From assembly GCA_964573105.1 (NCBI GenBank), contig CAZNIS010000009.1:62001-126000 (forward strand): a stretch of DNA of 64,000 bases. Reading direction: 5' to 3'. The position numbers and the translations under genes were made by a program. The notes under the pieces are model-generated. The model was given only the letters and a program-made list of their open reading frames with translations. It was not told the origin of the DNA and made no database searches. This stretch comes from CAKZSB01 sp964573105 (GTDB lineage: Bacteria > Pseudomonadota > Gammaproteobacteria > Granulosicoccales > Granulosicoccaceae). Shown here in pieces: positions 44,428 through 50,896 of this stretch. Position 1 is the stretch's first letter. Every line of letters starts with the position of its first letter.

Positions 44428-45506
44428 TGCAGGCAGCTCCGAACACGCAGCACGACGCAAGCGAATCGTTACAGCAACAGGTACAGGAGAGCATCGCCGG
44501 CAGCTGCCCGTTGAACATTGTCGGTGGCGGCAGCAAGAATTTTCTCGGCCTGATCAGCGATGCCGCGCCACTGGATGTAGGCGCACATCGCGGCATTATC
44601 AGCTACGAGCCAACTGAACTCGTCATCACCGCGCGAGCCGGCACGCCGCTGGGCGAAATCGAGACGCTCTTGGCCGAGCATCGTCAAAGTCTGCCGTTCG
44701 AGCCGCCGCGACACTCGCCCGGCGCGACGATCGGTGGCGCCGTCGCGAGCGCCTTGTCTGGCCCGGCGCGCCCTTTTGCTGGTGCGGTGCGAGACTACGT
44801 TCTCGGCTGCAAGGTCATTAATGGTCACGGCCAGGTGCTGCAGTTTGGCGGACAGGTCATGAAGAACGTCGCCGGTTACGATGTCACTCGATTGATGACC
44901 GGTGCCAGGGGCACACTCGGCGTTTTGCTGGACGTGTCGATCAAGGTGTTGCCCGTCACCGAGCAGCAGGTGACGATCGAATCCAGCCTCGATCTGGCGG
45001 ACGCGCTGGCCACCATGTTGACCATGAAAGGCTCGAATTACCCGGTCACCGCCGCTTGTTACCACGAAGGACGATTGTCGCTGCGGTTATCCGGCAGCGA
45101 AACCGGGCTTTTGCCCGTGATTGCCGACATAAAAGGTGACAGAGTGGACAACGGCGTCTGGGATCAATTGCGCGATCAGCGCCACCCCTACTTCGACACG
45201 GACACACTCTGGCGCCTGGCGGTGCCGGCGGGAACACCGGCACTCGACATCGACGGGGACTGGCTATACGACTGGGCGGGCGAACAACGCTGGTTGAAAA
45301 CCTCGGCAAACGCGGCTGACATCCGCGAGTCTGTGGCGCGACACGGTGGCCATGCGCAGCTCTATAAGGCGCCTCGCGAATTGCAGCAATCGGCTGGCGT
45401 GGAGCATCCGCTGACGAAAAAAATCAGCCAATTGCATACCGACATCAAACACTCCTTCGATCCGCACGGTATTTTCAATCCGGGCAGACTCTACCCCGAC
45501 CTGTAA
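44424..45506 (+). CDS. glcE: Glycolate oxidase subunit GlcE (FAD-binding)
   Basis: A 360-residue second FAD-type subunit. It carries the PCMH-like segments LNIVGGGSKNFLG and PRHSPGATIGGAVASALSG, the internal KNVAGYDVTRLMTGA and the C-terminal HSFDPHGIFNPGRLYP that also ends GlcD-type proteins. It overlaps glcD by ATGA and precedes glcF by 32 bases. Confidence 0.95.
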   Translation: MMQAAPNTQHDASESLQQQVQESIAGSCPLNIVGGGSKNFLGLISDAAPLDVGAHRGIISYEPTELVITARAGTPLGEIETLLAEHRQSLPFEPPRHSPGATIGGAVASALSGPARPFAGAVRDYVLGCKVINGHGQVLQFGGQVMKNVAGYDVTRLMTGARGTLGVLLDVSIKVLPVTEQQVTIESSLDLADALATMLTMKGSNYPVTAACYHEGRLSLRLSGSETGLLPVIADIKGDRVDNGVWDQLRDQRHPYFDTDTLWRLAVPAGTPALDIDGDWLYDWAGEQRWLKTSANAADIRESVARHGGHAQLYKAPRELQQSAGVEHPLTKKISQLHTDIKHSFDPHGIFNPGRLYPDL

Positions 45507-45538
45507 CCCTCTCGCGCCCGCCGACCGACACGCACGCC

Positions 45539-46750
45539 ATGCAAACTACGCTGCTCGAAAAATACCAACAATCAGACCTCGGTACAAAAGCCGATGCGAT
45601 TCTGCGCAAATGCGTCCACTGCGGCTTTTGTCTGGCCACCTGCCCGACCTATGATCTGCTTGGCAACGAACTGGACAGCCCACGCGGCAGAATCTACCAG
45701 ATCAAGCAGGTGCTCGAGGGGGCGACACCCAGCGAAAAGACCATGCTGCATCTGGATCGGTGTCTGACCTGCCGCAATTGCGAAACCACCTGCCCCAGCG
45801 GCGTCGAGTACGGACATCTGGTCGATGCCGGCAGGCATATCGTTGAGGAGTCGGTACCGCGCAGCCTGCCTCAGCGCGTGTTGCGACGCGCGCTCAGAAC
45901 CGTTTTACCCTATCGATCGAGAGCCGGGCTGCTGTTCCGGATTGGACAATTCTTTCGCCCGGCATTGCCGGCGTCGCTGCGCAGCCATGTTCCACCGCGG
46001 CAAAATGCCGGTGAGTGGCCTGCCGCTCGCCACACGCGGCAGATGCTGGTGCTCGATGGCTGTGTGCAACCAGCAATGGCGCCGGCAATCAACGCGGCCG
46101 CCGCGCGGGTGCTCGATCGCTTGGGCATCAGCCTGATCGTCGCCCCGCAGGCAGGCTGTTGCGGTGCACTGAGCTACCACCTGAACGCTCAGGACGACGG
46201 CCTGGACTTTGCCCGCGCCAACATCGACGCCTGGTGGCCACACATCGACGGCGGTATCGAGGCGATCGTGATGACAGCCAGCGGCTGCGGCGTGTTTGTA
46301 AAGGACTACGCCAGTCTGCTGGCTGATGATCCCGCCTATGCGGACAAAGCCAAACGCGTATCCAGGCTGTGCAAAGATATCAGCGAAGTGCTTGCTAACG
46401 AGGACCTGACCCCGTTCAAGGGCGCAACCGATCGCATCGCCTTTCACCCGCCGTGCACGCTGCAACATGGACAAAAACTCCAGGGCCACACTGAGGCCTT
46501 GCTGAAGCAGCTCGGCTTCAACATGACTCCAGTCAAGGATGCGCACTTTTGCTGTGGTTCAGCGGGCACCTATTCGCTGCTGCAGAAGGACCTGTCGCAA
46601 AAACTGCTGGGTCGAAAGATTGCCAATCTGCTGCGTGGCGAGCCCGCGATGATCGCCACCGCCAACATCGGCTGTCTGACTCACCTGCAAAGCGCCGCTG
46701 GCGACACGCCAGTGGTGCACTGGATTCAAATGCTCGACGAAGCGCAATAG
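45539..46750 (+). CDS. glcF: Glycolate oxidase iron-sulfur subunit GlcF
   Basis: A 403-residue electron-transfer subunit. Two [4Fe-4S] motifs are near the N terminus, CVHCGFCLATCPTY and CLTCRNCETTCPSG, followed by two CCG domains (CCGALSYHL and CCGSAGTYS). These pass electrons from the flavin subunits to the membrane quinone pool. The stop is at 46748-46750, just inside the duplicated sequence next to the 100-N gap, so its own end is intact. Confidence 0.96.
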   Translation: MQTTLLEKYQQSDLGTKADAILRKCVHCGFCLATCPTYDLLGNELDSPRGRIYQIKQVLEGATPSEKTMLHLDRCLTCRNCETTCPSGVEYGHLVDAGRHIVEESVPRSLPQRVLRRALRTVLPYRSRAGLLFRIGQFFRPALPASLRSHVPPRQNAGEWPAARHTRQMLVLDGCVQPAMAPAINAAAARVLDRLGISLIVAPQAGCCGALSYHLNAQDDGLDFARANIDAWWPHIDGGIEAIVMTASGCGVFVKDYASLLADDPAYADKAKRVSRLCKDISEVLANEDLTPFKGATDRIAFHPPCTLQHGQKLQGHTEALLKQLGFNMTPVKDAHFCCGSAGTYSLLQKDLSQKLLGRKIANLLRGEPAMIATANIGCLTHLQSAAGDTPVVHWIQMLDEAQ

Positions 46751-46797
46751 CGCGCCAACAGGGCCACCCGGGTAACTCTATGAGGGTAACTCTATGA
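46743..46797. repeat. First copy of a 55-base duplicated contig end
   Basis: These 55 bases, covering the last codons of glcF and the start of the next gene, recur exactly at 46898-46952 on the other side of the N run. The simplest reading is two overlapping contig ends that were joined with Ns instead of merged. Confidence 0.9.
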
Positions 46798-46897
46798 NNN
46801 NNNNNNNNNNNNNNNNNNNNNNNNNNNNNNNNNNNNNNNNNNNNNNNNNNNNNNNNNNNNNNNNNNNNNNNNNNNNNNNNNNNNNNNNNNNNNNNNN
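46798..46897. other. 100-base run of N (scaffold gap)
   Basis: Exactly 100 N, a conventional unknown-length gap. Both flanks carry the same 55 bases, so the true sequence probably has no missing bases here and one copy is spurious. Confidence 0.95.
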
Positions 46898-46924
46898 CGC
46901 AATAGCGCGCCAACAGGGCCACCC

Positions 46925-46952
46925 GGGTAACTCTATGAGGGTAACTCTATGA
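46925..46952 (+). repeat. 14-base tandem repeat over the RBS/start of the Rieske-like gene
   Basis: GGGTAACTCTATGA occurs twice in tandem (46925-46938 and 46939-46952). The second copy supplies the ATG (46949) of the gene, and the first copy supplies a GAGGG ribosome-binding site 7 bases before it. The first ATG would encode only MRVTL, and its TGA overlaps the true start (ATGA). Confidence 0.8.
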
Positions 46953-47602
46953 ACAGACGTCAGTTCAGCCGCATTTGCTCATCGTTGATCGTCGCCGCCG
47001 GCGCGACGGGAGCCAGCACACTGGGGGCCGCGCAAGCCTATGCTCGATCGACACTGTTTCGGGATGTACAGACGCCATTGCTGGCGGCAGACCTCGAGGT
47101 GGGCAGACCCTATGTTTTTTTCTACCCGTTCGTCAGCACACCAAGCTTTCTCATTCACCTTGGCGGCGATACAGAAAACCCCATCGTCGCCTACTCGGCG
47201 ATCTGCAGCCACAAGATGAGCCATCCGGCGAAAGAGATTTCATTCATCAATTACCGCCACGATGAAATCGAGTTCGTCAGTCGTGAGGGCGCACTGGAAA
47301 AGCGCAGCAGGCTGATCTCTTGCTGTTCAGAACGCAGTGTGTACGATCCGACAGACAACGCCGCCGTACTGGGTGGCCCCGCGCCACATCCGCTGGCCCG
47401 AATAGAGCTGGAACACGATAGCCAAACGGATCAACTGACCGCAATTGGCAGTACCGGCGCCGATATGTACGAGCGTTTTTTCGAGAAATTCGGATTTCGC
47501 GCGCAACTGGAACACCGGGTCAGCGACGTCAGAGCGGCAAGCGCGGAACAACTGGTGGTGCAACCGGTAGATCAGTACAGCCGCCAGACCATTCAGTGCT
47601 GA
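46949..47602 (+). CDS. Tat-exported Rieske-like [2Fe-2S] protein with altered ligand set
   Basis: A 217-residue protein with a twin-arginine signal (NRRQFSR, hydrophobic core to about 30, AYA cleavage). The domain resembles Rieske proteins: box 1 is CSHKMSHP, keeping Cys and His; box 2 is ISCCSERSVYDP, which aligns with CPCHGSxYD but has Glu where the second His should be. The structural disulfide Cys of box 1 is Ser. The ending PLARIELEHD fits the usual P-L end of Rieske domains. It may bind a modified cluster or none. It lies directly behind glcDEF (198 bases by coordinates, but about 43 if the duplicated gap is removed), so it may take part in electron flow from that operon. Confidence 0.75.
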   Translation: MNRRQFSRICSSLIVAAGATGASTLGAAQAYARSTLFRDVQTPLLAADLEVGRPYVFFYPFVSTPSFLIHLGGDTENPIVAYSAICSHKMSHPAKEISFINYRHDEIEFVSREGALEKRSRLISCCSERSVYDPTDNAAVLGGPAPHPLARIELEHDSQTDQLTAIGSTGADMYERFFEKFGFRAQLEHRVSDVRAASAEQLVVQPVDQYSRQTIQC

Positions 47603-47611
47603 CGAGGCACG

Positions 47612-48376
47612 TCACTCAGTAAACATTTGCGCAATTTCAGACTGACCAGCAAGCCTCGCCACATCGACTGCACGCAGGCCCTCGTTATTCTGCAAATCAG
47701 TTTCCGCACCGAGGGATAACAGCAACTCGACCGTGCGCACATCGCCGACACTTGCCGCAATGTGGAGTGCAGTAGCACGGTTCTCGTTCTGCCAGTTCAA
47801 CTGGATCTCGGGGTGGCGCGCCAGAATCTCGACCGTGGTCGGATGGCGGTTGTCGATCGCTCTCATCAGCGGACTCCAGCGATAGGCATCGGCAATATTG
47901 ATGTCGGCATCAGCCGCAACAAGCAAGTTCAGCGCATCCCCAAACCCTTTGGCAGCGGCAATCATGGCGGCGGTCCAGCCATTGGTGCTTTGCAGATCAA
48001 TGTCGGGGCGCTGGCGCAAAACGAACTCGACAAATTCCAGCCGGTTGCCAAGCACCGAATACATCAGTACGGTACCGCCGGTATTGGATCGCCGCAGCGG
48101 ATCCAGCCCCAGATCCAGCAACTGCCGATAGAGCGCAAAGTCTCCCAGCTTCGCCGCTGTCATTAACGCGGTTTTGCCCTTTTCGTTAGTGGTCGTCAGC
48201 GGGGCTTCGTCGAGCAGACGCCGCAGTGCAGACGCGTCGTCGTTGTCTATCGCACGGCGCCACAGTAACTGCGGATCGGTGTCAGCAAGTGCGTGCGGCA
48301 GAAACAGGCTACCGATCAGAAGAGCAGCCAGCGCCGAGCGCAAATGTCTAGCGCAGACTGTAACGGGAGACGACAT
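47612..48376 (-). CDS. Exported ankyrin-repeat protein
   Basis: A 254-residue protein with a signal peptide (LRSALAALLIGSLFLPHALA) and about five ankyrin repeats, e.g. KGKTALMTAAKLGDFALYRQ, NGWTAAMIAAAKGFGDALNL and RATALHIAASVGDVRTVELL. It is probably periplasmic, a protein-binding scaffold. ATG 48376 is preferred because the next in-frame ATG upstream (48397) adds only a few Pro/His residues. It overlaps the preceding gene by 29 bases, so they are likely co-expressed. It converges on the Rieske-like gene. Confidence 0.85.
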   Translation of the reverse strand: MSSPVTVCARHLRSALAALLIGSLFLPHALADTDPQLLWRRAIDNDDASALRRLLDEAPLTTTNEKGKTALMTAAKLGDFALYRQLLDLGLDPLRRSNTGGTVLMYSVLGNRLEFVEFVLRQRPDIDLQSTNGWTAAMIAAAKGFGDALNLLVAADADINIADAYRWSPLMRAIDNRHPTTVEILARHPEIQLNWQNENRATALHIAASVGDVRTVELLLSLGAETDLQNNEGLRAVDVARLAGQSEIAQMFTE

Positions 48377-48890
48377 CGGCAAATGCGGCCTGCGCATTGT
48401 ACTTTCCGCTCAAGCGGATCAGCGCATCGCGTTTGAATGCCTCTGACCGGAGCGCATCAAACTCGTTCTGCCACTCTGTTGCGAGCGGCTGTACCTGCTG
48501 GTGAATTACGCGATAGTTTTGATCTGAAAAAAACCACACCAGCGAATCCTGTTTGCTAAGCAAGCCCAGGATCTCGTAGTGTGTCTCAGCACCACCGGGG
48601 GTTAACAGCACTTCGCCGACGAGTGGATCGTCAGGTTGTACAAACACCTGCAGCCGCAGCACCACCACTGAGGCGTTTTCGTGTTCGATGATGTCGGTTT
48701 CCATGCCAATGCCAAAAGGCTTGTCCGACTTTGAAAGCAAGCGGATGTCGGCTGCGGATTCGCTGCCACCAAGCCGAAAGAAAATGGCGCTCTGCCAACT
48801 GCCACCCGATTCTGATTCAGTCGCTATCGCCTGATCAAGATCGACGCGCACGGGCAGACAGGTGACGGTCGAGCCACCTGCGTTCATCAT
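48348..48890 (-). CDS. Hypothetical protein, unrecognised
   Basis: A 180-residue soluble protein with no signal peptide or obvious motif. It starts MMNAGGSTVTCLPVRVDL and contains one Cys. The C-terminal half is charged and helical (ATEWQNEFDALRSEAFKRDALIRLSGKY). The open frame extends to a TTG at 48926, but that lies in the tail of the terminator hairpin of the upstream fdh operon, so ATG 48890 is more credible. It is 29 bases into the ankyrin gene at its 3' end. No family is recognised. Confidence 0.65.
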   Translation of the reverse strand: MMNAGGSTVTCLPVRVDLDQAIATESESGGSWQSAIFFRLGGSESAADIRLLSKSDKPFGIGMETDIIEHENASVVVLRLQVFVQPDDPLVGEVLLTPGGAETHYEILGLLSKQDSLVWFFSDQNYRVIHQQVQPLATEWQNEFDALRSEAFKRDALIRLSGKYNAQAAFADVVSRYSLR

Positions 48891-48925
48891 CTTGACAACG
48901 GAATCGGGAAAGGTATCCACAAGCA

Positions 48926-48949
48926 AACGGCGGGCATTAGCCCGCCGTT
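48926..48949 (-). terminator. Intrinsic terminator at the end of the formate dehydrogenase operon
   Basis: A 10-base stem (GGC/GCC-rich, loop ATTA) lies 27 bases after the FdhC-type stop. On the minus strand it is followed by TTTGCTTG, a short T-rich tail. It separates the fdh operon from the two-gene unit downstream. Confidence 0.65.
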
Positions 48950-48976
48950 GTTGTTAAACGTACGATGATTTGAGGA

Positions 48977-50101
48977 TCAGAGCGATCGCTGTGTGATCGC
49001 ACCATGTGCGCGACCATAGCGCTCCGGGCGATCCATCACTTTGCCTTTGCGCTTTTGATCGTGGTACCACAGGTCGTGGTGCTGTTCAGCCCACTCCGCA
49101 GTCACATAGCCAGTCGACATACCCTGGAACGCACCCTCTGTGCCCGCCGTACCAATGTAAATGTGGCCCAGCGCGATAGTGATCCAAACCAGCCCCGCTA
49201 TCACGTGCAGCATGTTTGCATCTTGCATAATGCCGCGCGTCAGCACGATCGGCAGTTGCAGCATTTCAGCGTATTGCGGGTAAATTGGAGCAACCAACGC
49301 CAGTCCGGTAATCACCACCACCAGGCCAAAGGTACAAATCACCCAAAACCAGACCTTTTCACCGAAGTTCATGCGTCCGGCGTGCGGATGCTTGCCACCA
49401 AACAGACCACCGGCCGATTTGATCCAGCTCCAGTCGCCACGACCGGGGAAGTTAAACCAGATCCACATGACGATCATCAAAACAATGCCGATGCCAAGCA
49501 AAGGCCCCATCACGTTGTGGGCGAGAATCGCAAACTGTGACCAGGCGGCGAATGCAGCCTTGCCACCCTCGATGTTCGCCAGCAATGGCAGCACCAATGT
49601 GCGGCCGAGCAACATGCTGAGCCCGGTGATCGACAACACGATAAATGAGATCGCAGTCACCCAGTGAACCAGCCGTTCAAACCACGACCAGCGCTTGACC
49701 AGGATGCCAGAGGGCCGTTTGTCAAGCTTGTTTTTACCGTGAAGCAGGTGGTATAGACACAGCAGCGCAACCATCCCCAGAATTACCCAGGGCGCATACT
49801 GAACGATAGGCCCCTGACGAAACTGCGACCACTCGGTGCCACCCGGCGCAATCAGCACGCCCGTCTCATCACCTTTGATCGAGCTGTAACCACCAACCCC
49901 CTCTTTGACCGCCCGCCAGTAATTCGATCGGGGGTTGCCCTCCTGCCAGGCAGCCTGATCCTGCGCCTGCGCAGAATCAATGGTCATTAGAAATCCTGAA
50001 AACGGTGCAGCAAACGAGGCCGCAATGATGAATACAAAACTCCAGACAGCGATCCGGCGCCGTCGACGAATCTTTGCCGCTCTCTCAGCCGCAGTTTGCA
50101 T
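48977..50101 (-). CDS. Formate dehydrogenase gamma subunit, cytochrome b556
   Basis: A 374-residue membrane subunit that takes electrons from the beta subunit to quinone. An N-terminal helix (about 17-38) and a periplasmic stretch of about 60 residues precede the four-helix cytochrome b domain. Heme-ligand candidates are the His residues in FERLVHWVTAIS, ILAHNVMGPLLG and NMLHVIAGLVWITIALGHIY. The extended N terminus is longer than in E. coli FdnI but typical of FdhC-type proteins in this cluster. It is separated from the beta subunit by about 200 bases containing a strong hairpin. Sometimes called fdoI, fdnI or fdhC. Confidence 0.95.
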   Translation of the reverse strand: MQTAAERAAKIRRRRRIAVWSFVFIIAASFAAPFSGFLMTIDSAQAQDQAAWQEGNPRSNYWRAVKEGVGGYSSIKGDETGVLIAPGGTEWSQFRQGPIVQYAPWVILGMVALLCLYHLLHGKNKLDKRPSGILVKRWSWFERLVHWVTAISFIVLSITGLSMLLGRTLVLPLLANIEGGKAAFAAWSQFAILAHNVMGPLLGIGIVLMIVMWIWFNFPGRGDWSWIKSAGGLFGGKHPHAGRMNFGEKVWFWVICTFGLVVVITGLALVAPIYPQYAEMLQLPIVLTRGIMQDANMLHVIAGLVWITIALGHIYIGTAGTEGAFQGMSTGYVTAEWAEQHHDLWYHDQKRKGKVMDRPERYGRAHGAITQRSL

Positions 50102-50244
50102 GGTTTGCCCCCGAAAAAGTTGCCCGGTTATGACCGGAAAACACCAGCCCAGTGTCTGGCGCCATTGATTTTATTCTGTTGTCGGGTTGGCGCGACGGTG
50201 TAACGGTAAGCCCGGGTCGCGTTTTCCCGTGGTGCACTAAGCAA

Positions 50245-50266
50245 TCGGGCGGCCGTAGCCGCCCGA
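50245..50266 (-). promoter_or_regulatory. Intercistronic hairpin between FDH beta and gamma genes
   Basis: A 9-base perfect stem TCGGGCGGC / GCCGCCCGA with loop CGTA lies in the 197-base gap between the two subunit genes. The T-tract is poor on both strands, so it is more likely an mRNA-stability or partial-termination element than a full terminator. Confidence 0.5.
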
Positions 50267-50298
50267 ATGTCAGTACTAAGCCGATCTGGAACCAGGCC

Positions 50299-50886
50299 CT
50301 ACTTGTTACTGTAGGCCGTGTCCCAACCCCAGCTCTGCGAACGACCACCACGCTTGGTCACACGCTCGCGGTAGATGTCCGCAATGGCGTCGCCATCGCC
50401 TGCGATCAGTGCCTTGGTCGAACACATCTCGGCACACAACGGCAGCTTGCCTTCGGCAATTCGGTTGCGACCATATTGCTCGTACTCGGCATCAGACAGG
50501 TCGTCGGCCGGACCGCCTGCACAGAAGGTGCACTTGTCCATCTTGCCACGCGCGCCGAAGGAAGATTGCTTCGGGTATTGCGGTGCGCCAAAGGGGCATG
50601 CGTAGAAGCAGTAGCCGCACCCGATGCAAAGGTCCTTGTCGTGCAACACGATGCCGTCGTCGGTGGTGTAGAAACAATCCACCGGGCACACAGCCTGGCA
50701 AGGTGCGTCGGTGCAATGCATACAGGCAACCGAGATCGATTTCTCACCCGGTTCGCCATCACCGATGGTGACCACGCGACGGCGATTGACGCCCCACGGC
50801 ACCTCATGTTCGTTCTTACACGCAGTGACACAGCCGTTGCACTCGATACAGCGCTCGGCGTCACACAGAAATTTCATTCTAGCCAT
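50299..50886 (-). CDS. Formate dehydrogenase beta subunit, four [4Fe-4S] clusters
   Basis: A 195-residue electron-transfer subunit. The Cys motifs CIECNGCVTACK, CMHCTDAPCQAVCPVDC, CIGCGYCFYACPFGAPQYP and the KCTFCAGG...CAEMC pair supply ligands for four [4Fe-4S] clusters, as in the FDH-N/FDH-O beta subunit. The open frame runs to 51291, but that part is antisense to the alpha subunit gene. ATG 50886 has AGGAG 7 bases upstream. It lacks the C-terminal membrane helix of E. coli FdnH. It is 10 bases after the alpha subunit gene. Confidence 0.96.
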   Translation of the reverse strand: MARMKFLCDAERCIECNGCVTACKNEHEVPWGVNRRRVVTIGDGEPGEKSISVACMHCTDAPCQAVCPVDCFYTTDDGIVLHDKDLCIGCGYCFYACPFGAPQYPKQSSFGARGKMDKCTFCAGGPADDLSDAEYEQYGRNRIAEGKLPLCAEMCSTKALIAGDGDAIADIYRERVTKRGGRSQSWGWDTAYSNK

Positions 50887-50896
50887 GACTGTTCTC

